In this document: one piece after another, positions 56,401 through 63,796 of the stretch
Layout: every line of letters starts with the position of its first letter
How positions within the stretch are numbered: position 1 is the stretch's first letter
DNA from: [Flexibacter] sp. ATCC 35208
GTDB lineage: Bacteria; Bacteroidota; Bacteroidia; Chitinophagales; Chitinophagaceae
Reading direction: 5' to 3'
Length of the DNA stretch: 64,000 nucleotides
NCBI RefSeq assembly: GCF_001975825.1
Contig: NZ_MTKN01000045.1
Span: 1-64,000, forward strand
Translations under genes and position numbers: made by a program
The notes under the pieces: generated by a model
Database searches by the model: none
What the model was told of the DNA's origin: nothing
What the model saw: only the letters and a program-made list of their open reading frames with translations

Positions 56401-56663
56401 AGATTCCATCCCCAACCAGCTACACCATCTCCGGATTGGGAATTGTACATTAAATTAACAGTAGGTGTCATGCTGTTCGTACCCGACAGCACTTTGATAG
56501 GAATCGAGTAAGTACTGCCACCAGCACTACTTACCCCGCTAGCCCCCTTAGGCGAACCAACAGGCAACGATGTATTGATCGTTTGCGCCCGCGGTAGCAT
56601 AGGCAATAGGCATAGCAACATTACCTGAATTTTCTTCAGGAACTCTTTCGGAAAGGGAAACAT
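50412..56663 (-). CDS. Giant SpvB / FG-GAP / RHS polymorphic toxin
   Basis: A 2083-residue exported protein. In order: signal peptide (FLKKIQVMLLCLLPMLPRAQ), SpvB-like domain (residues about 30-340, GASGVSSAGGSTYSIPIKVL) and seven FG-GAP calcium repeats of GDFDGDGxxD type (about 343-745). A TcdB/SpvB middle is followed by many YD repeats (about 1050-1720) and the RHS core YDPVLGRMMSLDNFVSVPG near 1746, closing at NPLVVRDPNGEW. After it come a hydrophobic Gly/Ala-rich segment and a C-terminal region of about 100 residues (PWWEWGADEFEFAFQNMIRD to NPFLGL) that should be the toxin; I cannot assign its activity. The layout matches TcB/TcC-like shells carrying a cut-off toxin tip. It is the first gene of a four-gene operon. 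Confidence 0.88.
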   Translation of the reverse strand: MFPFPKEFLKKIQVMLLCLLPMLPRAQTINTSLPVGSPKGASGVSSAGGSTYSIPIKVLSGTNSMTPTVNLMYNSQSGDGVAGWGWNLSCMSVISRAGKSNFYNGINTPVKYTNTNDAFVLDGQRMFATSGTNGANGAVYGLENEQFTKIESFGGSETLGPAYFKVTTKDGTVLEYGNATNAKMTTDDGTGSTMMWFLNKVTDISGNYQVYVYTINTTDRTYVLSEIQYTGNATAGITTYNKIIFTYTTRTGWQNSTVYDGGASLRRAYNLSNISIKNASAQTVRSYDLAYTLIKNQYFLQSFTEKGSNGSAFNPLVFSYGANTTAPDVTTSVQYSGMNQGNVYAGDFDGDSQQDVLESSYYLDNNSVPHYTSYDVMSHFSTYAGQPAISYFYQFKIPESGVTELKGTSNGYYNFQTFDYDGDGKDDVVMLNTIISGSDRIYNGIRINYSRKFNVYSGAYYDSVNYTALPHSSFYTQDFKYVYRNGTTYGNYFVAGDFDGDGAQDYILILGINYSNAFKGFFSSPKKGIYNQEIALFGVEGTSSDPFYANSIASAKQLLPIDFDGDGKREILVVKDNQSYVLSVYPVSASSGYSYAAQVLYTFTDIKGNYPTLPGDFNGDGKTDLLYRNTPSTSTGSWFQLTSTGKAYTSQAFGFYNRPYLAGDEAGTAHHLVVADFNGDGKSDVWHSLDLTTSSSRHTIYYSNGLTFNIEHYDQAVSTNGGKKSNTVVGDFNGDGKPDILSINSSNSGRFIYPKPMKEERFLTKITDGLGAQEGFNYVMPIQSGYYIRSAEYEYDKKGVAIGAGANGNPYNVLFSPLYLVKETYKSNGVGTGLRYTSYEYTDACYSPIRGFLGFKKVKASDESSGIVTTTENDIHPDYLIPYRTRQTMVYGAETLSDTKFTTNLLKPSSNYLDKRVVVQVPKTLTINGITGEAAETTSTFDNYGNTTQSVTKVGSVSGDVVTPIETSTITSVYGTHGTPFPASPESITTKNVRNGQAEVSKVTTYAYNTANLVSSIVEFSGKAKAYTTNFTYDAFGNVKQRDLVATGLPTRSEKSTYDNTGRFLLQSETVGADVTKKQVFTYETSFGLPATVKSADGLTTGYQYDVFGRLNLTTLPEGYSITQTMAWESTSGRYSVSATRPGGGNNQKIFYDLLGREVRMEMSGYNGGTLVSSKSYNAKGELVSLTAPYYSTETPLTTTYQYDNYGRTSQVSNGTVTTNYSYSKLAGGQYKTTVTSSSGQSSSQTEDASGMIIAATDNAGSVGFVYDSRGNKTETSVNGVVMTANSYDEYGNETGVTDKHAGTYSYQYDAFRQLVAETNPQGQTRTLTYDPFGRVTQHAGPEGTTTYEYWKEASTGYCNDNLTKVTGFDGDVTEYTYDNLRRSLSEKITTDGNAFNTQYGYDAYNNLTKITYPSGVTVSRTYDRNGTVTGVQMGEGTGATTLFTASGMNSLGYYTGYSYGNGKSTTESYNLALGAMTQTSTPGVFQMNYSFDPLTGNLNSRKDMIRNLDEVFTYDNTNRLLTSKINNVQQLNITYDGAGSSFGNIKTKTDAGNYTYNDQKVNALAFITNPAGSQVPPSVISQLQQDVTYTAFNRTSTITEGSNQLTYAYGADYGRIKGTFKQNGALAETRYYLGGYERQIKGSVTRDIHYIEAGNGIGAILTKEGSAVTVYYVYHDYLGSILTVTDASGNVIASQNFDAWGRYRNPSDWSYNNVPNQPEWLYRGFTGHEHLKDFSLINMNGRMYDPVLGRMMSLDNFVSVPGSSQGYNRYAYGLNNPLVVRDPNGEWIHIVVGAAIGGVLNLTVKAVQGKIHNVGDGFAAFGIGAAAGAVGAATGGAALSMFGLQATTVAGGAVAGFAGAVTSSPVQGIGNAVYFGDKYTLKDFGMDVVIGTVVGGASGYIAGRLKASTAGAKTDLNKGRTGAGGAGNGGGVTGKVKASVSFGQLTGEMPEAIKPNGGPLRTPVVLNLAKKTKDISLGIGELLADFSASVKASPWWEWGADEFEFAFQNMIRDPEVKIHFNLTMKDGKMMNVWEALKEGANGYSGSRVTSWELFEIKHTGDALSRTIFYYQGRVIANPFLGL

Positions 56664-56940
56664 AAAACTACAATTATCGATATAGGTTATACAATATGGA
56701 ATACTTCAATAAGGCACAATGAAAAACGCGAACAATCTAAGCGCTATAATCGCTTGTCCCACCTAATAGGTTAATAGAAATGAACATAAATTACAATTGT
56801 ATAAACTCGTAGAAGTATTCCTCGGTTATAAGGGATCAATTTTGCTACAGCATATAAGTTGATTTCAAGGGCGGCAAATTAATAAATAAATTGAAGGATG
56901 CATTTTTTTTCTGATAAATTTATTAATCACAAAATAAATG
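56664..56940. other. Upstream region of the RHS operon
   Basis: This AT-rich gap of 277 bases should contain the promoter of the RHS operon. No motif could be assigned. Confidence 0.35.
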
Positions 56941-57336
56941 CTAATTATCAGAACCTGCTATTTCCTTACCCCTGGCCCCATTCAGGCTACTTTCATTAAA
57001 TGGGAGATCATTTTCGTATATCTTACAAAATTTAGCGAGCAAATAAAATTTTTCTCCGGAGGATATAATTTCAAATAAGGTGTTATTGTAAGAATGCTCA
57101 TTTTGCGTATAGGGCAGCTTCACCTTATTGGCATCTGCTATTCGGATACTCAGGCCGGAGAATGAAACTGGCAATTGTATCTGCTGTACACCTTGAAAGA
57201 TAATATCTACATTTTTATTCCCATCCTGAGATCTTAATAACAATTGTTCTTCTTCTTTTTGAAAATCAAAAATGGTAAAATTCTTTTTGGATTTAAAAAA
57301 CGATCCCCCTATTAACTTTGATAATAAATTTGCCAT
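56941..57336 (-). CDS. Paralogue of the candidate immunity protein (copy 2)
   Basis: A 131-residue protein similar over most of its length to the product of 49989-50399, as described there. It lies upstream of the toxin gene, 277 bases before its start and on the same strand. It could be an orphan immunity gene kept from a previous toxin tip, or a second immunity gene. The two proteins differ most at their N-termini. No signal peptide is present. Confidence 0.6.
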   Translation of the reverse strand: MANLLSKLIGGSFFKSKKNFTIFDFQKEEEQLLLRSQDGNKNVDIIFQGVQQIQLPVSFSGLSIRIADANKVKLPYTQNEHSYNNTLFEIISSGEKFYLLAKFCKIYENDLPFNESSLNGARGKEIAGSDN

Positions 57337-57464
57337 AATTAACGCGAGTGCTGTTATAAATTCGTATGTAGGTTATTAGCCTTCAAAATTAGGAAATAAT
57401 AATCTCCAAAGAAAACTCCTGAATATAATTCTGACCTCGCCTAATTTACTTGAATTGAAATGTA

Positions 57465-58226
57465 CTATAAACCGGAGGAGGTAAGAATATTTGTAAGACA
57501 ATATCCTGATATTTCTATAAGGATTAACCATATTTTGCAGGCAAAGGAGGTGTACAATTGCTTAAAACCATTGGTGAGCAGGCATTTAAAGCAAACCCAT
57601 TTTACCTTTATCTTTAAACACAACACGACGTGATCTATGATTTCCTTTGCAAGATCAATCTTGGTCGACTCCGATCCCAAAGACAATCTGGCTTGTACAA
57701 GGCTAACCAAACTGCCTCCACATAGAGCGCCAAAGACACCGACCTGACAGTTCTCTGTTTTACTAATTTGCCCGCAGTATTGTCTTTTCACACCTGCAGA
57801 GAGCCTTCCTTTTTTAGGATTGCCACTTTCATCTATTATCAAACAGGTATCGTCTTCCAGTCCACTCTGTTGTAAAAGATGCCAGAAATCTAATGTTATC
57901 CTATCCATCAACTTTGAATAACACCACTTGCCAATGGTTATAAAGTGATGTAAGCATTGCTGACTGGTATTTTGAAGCTCCTCTGCCATCACCTGGCAAT
58001 TACGTTGTCGACTAACCATTAACCCCTTCAAATAAGAAGCTGCATTTGATGTTCCGTCTTTTGTCTTGCTCTTAAAGTAAAATGTAAAGCTGAGAAGAAA
58101 TTGTAACAACCGACTCTCTACGAGCCGGAAATTGTTTATTTTCGACTCATATTTTTGTTTATTAATAAAGCCCGTTCGGTTTCTACTGTTTGGGCTTTTC
58201 TTTTGGGATATTGCAAATGTATGCAA
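57465..58226 (-). pseudogene. IS701-like transposase remnant
   Basis: The central part carries the IS701-type DDE region: DDTCLIIDESGNPKKGRLSA, then GVKRQYCGQISKTENCQVGV. SNAASYLKGLMVSRQRNCQVM lies upstream. No ATG starts the frame (a TTG lies at 58226). After about residue 200 the sequence loses the expected continuation (frameshift near HVVLCLKIKVKWV) and ends in unrelated codons, so the element is inactive. No terminal inverted repeats were identified. It borders the RHS locus. Confidence 0.7.
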
Positions 58227-58324
58227 AACCCGCTTCCGTGCAAAGTTTCGACTATAATATGTAAAGAACTATAATTTGACTAAACAGAGGTAATTCTGAA
58301 AAGATTTTAATCAAACTTTTAACT

Positions 58325-58885
58325 ATGAAAAAATTTCCCTTATTTTTTATATTGATGTTTACCAGTCTTAAATGTAAAAACGGCAGTTCTTCAGAAAGTC
58401 ATAAAACTATCGATTCTAGTGTAATTGAACAAAATGTTTCCATACCAGCACCCGTACCCGAACAAACCCACCATGATACAGCACTTGATCCTGTTAGTGT
58501 GAAAAATGAACCTAAAACCTATAGTGATACTGCTGTAATCATTACTGATACAACCACTATTGAGATAGGACAAATTAAGAAGTATGGTGTTGATGAGGAC
58601 TCGGATAAGCAATATCTTTCTAGGTGTAAGAAATGGAATCTTGATTCAGCTACCATTGTTAAACTCTTAAGAAATAGCAAGCCGCTGGATGGGATTGGTT
58701 GGGATTTAGCCTACAGTCATCTGGAATGTAAGTTATATTCACATATAAAGGTAAGTGGCAAGTCGTTTCTACTTGAAGTTAATGCAGGATCTTGGCTGGA
58801 ACTAACTTCAAAAGATACATCATACTTTTTTATACCTAAAGACAAATCATTTGATAAATACTTTATTCTTCATGCAGGTGAGTGA
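58325..58885 (+). CDS. Putative lipoprotein, hypothetical
   Basis: A 186-residue protein with a lipoprotein signal (MKKFPLFFILMFTSLKCKN). A Thr/Ser/Pro-rich linker (residues about 25-85) is followed by a compact C-terminal domain with LSRCKKWNLDSATIVKLLRN, then GWDLAYSHLECKLYSHIKVS and FLLEVNAGSWLEL. No family is recognised. It lies in the accessory region between the transposase remnant and the CBASS remnant. Confidence 0.6.
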   Translation: MKKFPLFFILMFTSLKCKNGSSSESHKTIDSSVIEQNVSIPAPVPEQTHHDTALDPVSVKNEPKTYSDTAVIITDTTTIEIGQIKKYGVDEDSDKQYLSRCKKWNLDSATIVKLLRNSKPLDGIGWDLAYSHLECKLYSHIKVSGKSFLLEVNAGSWLELTSKDTSYFFIPKDKSFDKYFILHAGE

Positions 58886-58887
58886 AA

Positions 58888-59079
58888 ATGAAAAGAAGGT
58901 GTCTTCTGCAAGCAGAGGAAGCAGCTTGCAAAAATATTCCCAAAATTCGGTATGTAACACAGGATATGGTAGAACGGAATTTTCTACATATCCGCGCCGA
59001 TATTCAGAAAGTGGTTAATGCCGAATATATACACATCATGAATGATTCAGAACTGGCTCACCTCATAATCAAAAAATAG
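58888..59079 (+). CDS. Small hypothetical frame
   Basis: A frame of about 63 residues (MKRRCLLQAEEAACKNIPKI, then RYVTQDMVERNFLHIRADIQ). It starts three bases after the lipoprotein stop; a GTG at 58882 overlaps that stop. It is followed by a terminator at 59102. Composition looks protein-like, but it may also be a gene tail. No family is recognised. Confidence 0.35.
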   Translation: MKRRCLLQAEEAACKNIPKIRYVTQDMVERNFLHIRADIQKVVNAEYIHIMNDSELAHLIIKK

Positions 59080-59101
59080 TTTAGGTCCTGATAGTTATAA
59101 A

Positions 59102-59137
59102 AAAAGGTCTGCTCCTAATTAAGGTAGCAGACCTTTT
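59102..59137 (+). terminator. Rho-independent terminator
   Basis: AAAAGGTCTGCT and AGCAGACCTTTT form a 12-base perfect stem with a 12-base loop, followed by a short T-rich stretch. Confidence 0.85.
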
Positions 59138-59507
59138 CGTAAGGGGGAAGTGATCAGGCTTCCAGCGTGGCGTTTTTTTCCGGGTTCAAACTGCCTGCAT
59201 TTATCATTAAATCAGTCTTTGACGATGGCAACCTTTCAAATAGGGGTTATTCTTTTGGTCGATGATGTAAAACGGGAGCGGAATAAAGGAATTAACCAAT
59301 TGAACAAGGTTAATGCGAGGTTAATGATTCAAATTGCTACAATTTAGTAAGTAAGGCAAGTGGTTGGGTAAATCACAGATGCTGTCAAAATATGGTTTGG
59401 CTTTGTGTTCTACTGTAGTTAAGACATCGTTTGAGAGAAAAAGATAGAATTTAGGGCTTCGCCCCCGTAAACTTCTAACGTTGGGAGTCATTGATAATAA
59501 AAAAAAA
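59138..59507. other. Intergenic region upstream of the CBASS remnant
   Basis: About 370 bases where the missing N-terminal half of the nucleotidyltransferase would be expected. No nucleotidyltransferase motif is found in any frame. An open frame at 59150-59347 has no recognisable family. It appears to be unrelated or decayed sequence. Confidence 0.4.
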
Positions 59508-59538
59508 CTCCTATCAAAATGTCAACATCTGATAGGAG
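59508..59538 (+). promoter_or_regulatory. Hairpin across the start codon of the truncated CD-NTase gene
   Basis: CTCCTATCA (59508-59516) and TGATAGGAG (59530-59538) are exact reverse complements and enclose the ATG at 59519. It may reflect a rearrangement joint or block initiation. Confidence 0.5.
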
Positions 59539-60055
59539 GATTATTATTGCTACCGTAAATTGGTTCAATGAAATAGCTGACGCTAATCCACAAATAAGAC
59601 GATTAGTTAGATATACAAAGGCGTGGTGTGATTATCGAGAATTTGCGCGGGTTGACAAAAAAATGCCAAGTGGTTTGGTGTTGACTATTTTGGTTGTAAA
59701 TAATTTCTATTCTCATGATCGAGATGATATTGCTTTGAAAGAAACAATGGTAAATATGGAATATACTCTATCCAAAAACTTCAGTTGTGGTAGACCGACT
59801 CCGGAACAGGGTGAAAACCTTTTATCTAGCTATACCAACAAGGATTATTTTATGAAATGTTTATCAGATTTTATCTCCAATGCAAAAGAGGCCCTAAAGG
59901 AGAGCAATGGAGTTAATGCGTGTGCTCATTGGCAAAAAAATTTTGGCGATAGATTTCCATGCCACTTAGCAAAAAATGAAACAGGCAATAACACTGCTAC
60001 TGTTGGTCTTTTTACAGGTGCATCAACTAATCGTCCATGGGGCTTGAAAATATGA
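59519..60055 (+). CDS. Truncated CBASS CD-NTase (C-terminal domain only)
   Basis: A 178-residue frame that matches the C-terminal helical half of CBASS cyclic-oligonucleotide synthases. Family-like stretches are NPQIRRLVRYTKAWCDYREF, then KMPSGLVLTILVVNNFYSHD, FSCGRPTPEQGENLLSSY and ACAHWQKNFGDRFPC. Full enzymes have about 300 or more residues. The N-terminal nucleotidyltransferase core with the GS and DxD motifs is absent, so it cannot make the signal nucleotide. The start codon lies inside a hairpin. It overlaps the E2-like gene by four bases, as in intact operons. Confidence 0.72.
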   Translation: MSTSDRRIIIATVNWFNEIADANPQIRRLVRYTKAWCDYREFARVDKKMPSGLVLTILVVNNFYSHDRDDIALKETMVNMEYTLSKNFSCGRPTPEQGENLLSSYTNKDYFMKCLSDFISNAKEALKESNGVNACAHWQKNFGDRFPCHLAKNETGNNTATVGLFTGASTNRPWGLKI

Positions 60056-60714
60056 ATAAAAGCAGAGAGATATTTGAGAGTCAATCAAATAGTTTGATTC
60101 TCAAATATCCACAACTGAGTAAATCGTCTTTAGATGGACTTCCCATAGTTAAAGGCATGTTAGACATTGTAGATCAGAATGGAAAATACTGGCAAACCTT
60201 TGAAATAGAGATTCACTGTACGAACAGTTATCCCAACCGCTTTCCTTCTGTTTATGAAGTAAGTAATAAAATACCTAAAATTGCAGACTGGCATATGTAT
60301 GAGGACACTTTAGCATGCTGTATTGGAATTGTACCAGAAGAAATTATTCGATGCAAAAATGGGATTATGTTACTCGATTTCTATGAAGAAGCCGTAATAC
60401 CATATTTTTTCAATCAAACGCATCGTATGGTTGAAGGCTACTATGTTAATGGAGAATATGAACACGGACTAGCAGGTATTCTTCAATATTACACAGAGTT
60501 ATTTATGAATCTCAATTCTGAAAAGGTGTTAGGCTTACTTATAAAGTTCCTAAAGAATGGAGATCTTGGCAGAACCTCTCAGTGTTTTTGTGGAAGTAGA
60601 GAAAAAATGAGGAAATGTCATAAATCCCAATATTACACACTCATGCAAATAGGCAGAGACAATGTCAAAGAACACGTAAGCACAATTATCCACGTCTTGA
60701 CCAAGACAAGATAA
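60052..60714 (+). CDS. CBASS-associated E2-like protein with C-terminal SEC-C motif
   Basis: A 220-residue protein; ATG 60052 gives an ATGA overlap with the CD-NTase gene. The N-terminal half resembles prokaryotic E2-fold proteins: VKGMLDIVDQNGKYWQTFEI, then NSYPNRFPSVYEV and DWHMYEDTLACCIG, with the candidate catalytic Cys in ACC. The C-terminus carries a SEC-C zinc motif (CFCGSREKMRKCH). In CBASS an E2-like partner conjugates or primes the CD-NTase. The paired truncated synthase suggests that the system is now inactive, unless this gene works alone. Confidence 0.75.
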   Translation: MNKSREIFESQSNSLILKYPQLSKSSLDGLPIVKGMLDIVDQNGKYWQTFEIEIHCTNSYPNRFPSVYEVSNKIPKIADWHMYEDTLACCIGIVPEEIIRCKNGIMLLDFYEEAVIPYFFNQTHRMVEGYYVNGEYEHGLAGILQYYTELFMNLNSEKVLGLLIKFLKNGDLGRTSQCFCGSREKMRKCHKSQYYTLMQIGRDNVKEHVSTIIHVLTKTR

Positions 60715-60839
60715 TCAGAAGTTAGGCAATTCAAGATTTACATTTCGTAACTTAGTAAAAGCTGATTAACCTGTATAAAGTACGGGAAAGAAATCGGGGT
60801 TATACAAAAGGAACTCAACTAAACGCTCAACTAAAAAAG

Positions 60840-60905
60840 TAAAACCTGTGACCAGCGCAGGTTTTATAAGTTGGCTGTGACCCCGTCTGGACAATTCTCG
60901 AACCG
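60840..60905 (-). repeat. tRNA-3'-end-like block B with terminator
   Basis: On the minus strand CCGGTTCGAGAATTGTCC and CAGACGGGGTCACAG are followed by the hairpin AAAACCTGCG / CACAGGTTTT. It resembles a tRNA T-arm and acceptor end followed by a tRNA terminator, with a small insertion. No complete tRNA is present. Confidence 0.5.
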
Positions 60906-60983
60906 GTTTTATGATCATCTAAAAGCTCTTTGTGAATTAAAAATACTGATAACCAAATAGATATAATTAACGTGGAGATAAAA

Positions 60984-61847
60984 TTATAATTCCGACTTGC
61001 TCCAGGGTACCCAGAATCCCTGCCAGCAATTCTGATCCGGATGGTGATAATAGGTAAGCGCCTCCTTCCAATAAGGAATATCTGTATCATTCAATCTAAT
61101 TGTCATCAACACATCCAACTCAGGAATACCTTTTACAAGATCTGTATATCCCTCCGGATAATCTTCTTTGTCATCATAGTATATCTCTGTAAGTCCTAGT
61201 TCCACATCAAATTCCAACATCAAAAAATGACGGAGGCTCCATCCCATGATTATCGTATCAAAACCGTAAACCGACATTACAGGTCTCAGGCCATGCCCGC
61301 CATCATCCATCAGAAAAGTGTGTGCAGTAATAGGTAATAAACGAGGTGCTTTTTGATACCACTCTCTGAATATCTGAACTCTTTCTTCATCGGATTCAGG
61401 ACGTGGGCCCCATGAACGTAGCCAGGACTTACCAGGTCCTGATATGCTAATGGTATAGAAGTCATTTATCCACGCAAGTCTGCTTTCGATCCATTCCTTT
61501 TCAGTTATCCAGTTATAAAAATAAGACGGACGGTATAATGGAGACCAAAGTGGCTTTCCCCTTCTCTCTTCTTCGGATTCAATATATTTTACTTCTTCCC
61601 ATTCATCATCGTAATGCTTATCTATGGTGTGCAATATTCTTAGAAATAACCTATGTTCAATTCCAAATTTTATAGAATATTTTAACTCCAGTTCATCGAT
61701 CTGCTGATCTGTAAGTGGCAACCATTTTGCTCCATGAATTAGCTTGTCATGAGGTAATTTGCTCCAGTATGATTCTGTTGTGTCTTTTACCCAGTAGAGG
61801 AAATTGGATAGGTTCTCAGGAAAGGTTATGTTTTTATTCAATGACAT
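60984..61847 (-). CDS. SUKH (SMI1/KNR4)-like protein
   Basis: A 287-residue protein. The segment GAKWLPLTDQQIDELELKYS, then IKFGIEHRLFLRILHTID, matches the start of the SMI1/KNR4 (SUKH) fold, and HTFLMDDGGHGLRPVMSVYG with DTIIMGWSLRHFLMLE matches its later strands. SUKH proteins are frequent immunity proteins of polymorphic toxins. No toxin gene is adjacent here, so it may be an orphan immunity gene. It is convergent with the E2-like gene. Confidence 0.75.
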   Translation of the reverse strand: MSLNKNITFPENLSNFLYWVKDTTESYWSKLPHDKLIHGAKWLPLTDQQIDELELKYSIKFGIEHRLFLRILHTIDKHYDDEWEEVKYIESEEERRGKPLWSPLYRPSYFYNWITEKEWIESRLAWINDFYTISISGPGKSWLRSWGPRPESDEERVQIFREWYQKAPRLLPITAHTFLMDDGGHGLRPVMSVYGFDTIIMGWSLRHFLMLEFDVELGLTEIYYDDKEDYPEGYTDLVKGIPELDVLMTIRLNDTDIPYWKEALTYYHHPDQNCWQGFWVPWSKSEL

Positions 61848-62204
61848 TTTTTTAGCAGGAAAAATATGAATATAACCAATATTGCTAATACCAGATTCTA
61901 AAATTAAGTCGTGCCCATTTTCAGATACGGCTGCTTAAGAAAATTTTCCAATTATCCAGACGCTGTCCGGACAATTGAAATGATCTTGTCCTTTTAGAAC
62001 TACGACCAGTCTGACAGGAAATAAAAGATAAATTATCGGAGATACCTACTGACAATGTCATTAGAGTATCCAGTTCTGAAGAAGTTGAACACCTGGCCAG
62101 AACTGCAATAGTCAATATTGAATCTGACAGTACAATGGATTCTTGTATAATTATGTAGTAACTAGCGATGAGTCAAACAGGAAAAGCCGGAGTTGTTGGC
62201 CTAC

Positions 62205-62240
62205 AGCAATTCAAGCGTCCCAACATGACTCGAACTCTTT
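62205..62240 (-). repeat. tRNA-3'-end-like block C
   Basis: On the minus strand the block reads AGAGTTCGAGTCATG then TTGGGACGCTTGAATTGC. It resembles a T-loop and acceptor end as in blocks A, B and D, without the 5' part of a tRNA. Confidence 0.45.
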
Positions 62241-62283
62241 AAAGCTTGATAATTAATCCCGTATACAACTTTCTCAAAAAAGC

Positions 62284-62362
62284 AAACGCTCCAAGTCTTT
62301 GAACTTGAAGCGTTTAAATTTCCTGTGACCCCAAGTATCAGAAACTCGAACCAAATTATGCA
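62284..62362 (-). repeat. tRNA-3'-end-like block D with terminator
   Basis: On the minus strand TTGGTTCGAGTTTCTG and ATACTTGGGGTCACAGG are followed by the hairpin AAACGCTTCAAG / CTTGGAGCGTTT. The layout is the same as in block A at 31 kb, with strong local identity (GCATAATyTGGTTCGAG, GATACyTGGG and GGAAATTwAAACG). Confidence 0.5.
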
Positions 62363-62823
62363 AGAATTAACGTGTCTATTTTAAGGGTAACAATAAATAG
62401 GCAATTAAATATCATAAAAGTTCGAGATCTATCTTGTGGGATCTTTTCGTTATAGGTATGAATAATTATAAACCAATGTTACTTAGAAATTAATTAATAA
62501 ATATCATACTTTTTAAAATGCATGTATATTTAATTTAAAGCTAGGATGTTAACAGCACAAACTTTGTATGAATGGCAAAGAATTGATACTAAAATCATCC
62601 TAGTCATCTGATGAGACCTTTGAAGTATCGTATTTAGGAATGTTAAGCCTTTTACCCACCATCTACAATTAGAAATAATCATTATTGGGCATAAGAAACT
62701 ATTTCTTCCTCAAATACTGGCTACGCATATACGTGGCGTTGACGGCTAGTACTTTAGTCAACGACTGAAAGTGTGACATTAACAAATGTTTCTTTATCTT
62801 TATTTATAAACCCCCATTTATTT

Positions 62824-63795
62824 ATGAATACAGATTTGGAAAACATTCTAATTGAACACTTTATTTTTCACGTTGTACATCACGGTGAAGATGACCCGAT
62901 TTTAATGGATGAGACGCCCATAGATCGATTTGAACTATTTTTTAAATTAAGAATTCAGGAAGTACTAGATGGAAATAGATTTGATTTTACGCCTGAATCG
63001 CATTTTTTATCTCAGATAAAATCCATAAATAGTTCAAATGGTTTTTTGGATATAAGTAAAGAGATAGCGAGGATATTCCATTCCCATCGAGATAACAGGA
63101 TAAAACCAGGAGTTATGATCTTAATAAAAGCACGTATTAGTGGGTTAGCTAAGTATGTCTTAGTCAAATACGACCATGAAAATGTGATCTATTATACTCA
63201 GAGCAACAACAAAGCAATTTTAAGTGAAATATCAAGCACATTCAGCAAAAATAAAGATGCCCTTCAAAAATCTGCTATCATAGATTTAGATACATCAGTT
63301 CCACATGCTATAGTGGTTGATAAATCCGAAAAGGCTCATGTTACACAATTTTTTAAAAATTTCCTAGGAATCAGAAGAACATATACTAACACAACATTAA
63401 CAGAGAAAGTCAAAGAATGTTATTTAGAAACCGTAAAACAACACAAAATAGCTTTGCCCAAAGAGTATACAAGTAGAGCTAGTCTTAACTTCTATGAGTA
63501 TGTTCAAAATAATGATACGTTTGACACAGAAGATTTCCTGCAGAACATATTCGGCCATACTTACATTCCGGCAATGGGAAATTACTTTAGGAAAGAATTG
63601 AAGAAGAAAGATATTGCTGGTGAAACATTCGCTTTGGACAAAAACATACCGAAGCCTAAGTTGAGAAAGATGAGAACATCTGAAGGTGTTGCAATTCAAT
63701 TCCCTCCTACAGCAGAGGATACCATCAATATTCGGCATGAAAACAATCAAACAATTGTAACGATCACAACCTCGCAGCTTATAGAAGAAAAATAA
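62824..63795 (+). CDS. Nucleoid-associated protein, NA37/YejK-like
   Basis: About 323 residues from ATG 62824 (MNTDLENILIEHFIFHVVHH); an in-frame ATG at 62773 would add 17 residues. The pattern resembles the 37-kDa nucleoid-associated protein family (YejK/NdpA): FIFHVVHHGEDDPILMDETP, then KPGVMILIKARI and YVLVKYDHENVIYYTQ. These proteins bind DNA, and some lie in accessory or defence loci. It stands two bases before the partial gene at the window edge, so an operon is likely. Confidence 0.65.
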   Translation: MNTDLENILIEHFIFHVVHHGEDDPILMDETPIDRFELFFKLRIQEVLDGNRFDFTPESHFLSQIKSINSSNGFLDISKEIARIFHSHRDNRIKPGVMILIKARISGLAKYVLVKYDHENVIYYTQSNNKAILSEISSTFSKNKDALQKSAIIDLDTSVPHAIVVDKSEKAHVTQFFKNFLGIRRTYTNTTLTEKVKECYLETVKQHKIALPKEYTSRASLNFYEYVQNNDTFDTEDFLQNIFGHTYIPAMGNYFRKELKKKDIAGETFALDKNIPKPKLRKMRTSEGVAIQFPPTAEDTINIRHENNQTIVTITTSQLIEEK

Positions 63796-63796
63796 T

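Larger units (their letters stand above)
61848..62823. other. Gene-poor region with tRNA-like scraps
   Basis: About 975 bases without an intact gene. A plus-strand gene tail (DKLSEIPTDNVIRVSSSEEV, then EHLARTAIVNIESDSTMDSC) ends at about 62160 and has no start. Two tRNA-3'-end-like blocks lie at 62205-62240 and 62284-62362. The rest is AT-rich and unassigned. Confidence 0.5.

Noticed and set aside
59150..59347. Plus-strand frame of 65 codons before the CBASS remnant
   Set aside because: No family or start context. It could be a decayed gene fragment but cannot be supported as a gene.
59519..60714. Functional CBASS system
   Set aside because: The nucleotidyltransferase core and any effector gene are missing within the window, so only a remnant is claimed.
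61921..62115. Minus-strand frame of 64 codons
   Set aside because: It is antisense to a more protein-like plus-strand gene tail (EEVEHLARTAIVNIESD) and has no recognisable pattern.
60840..62362. Real tRNA genes on the minus strand
   Set aside because: Only T-arm and acceptor-like ends are visible. No anticodon or D-arm and no foldable full tRNA precede them.
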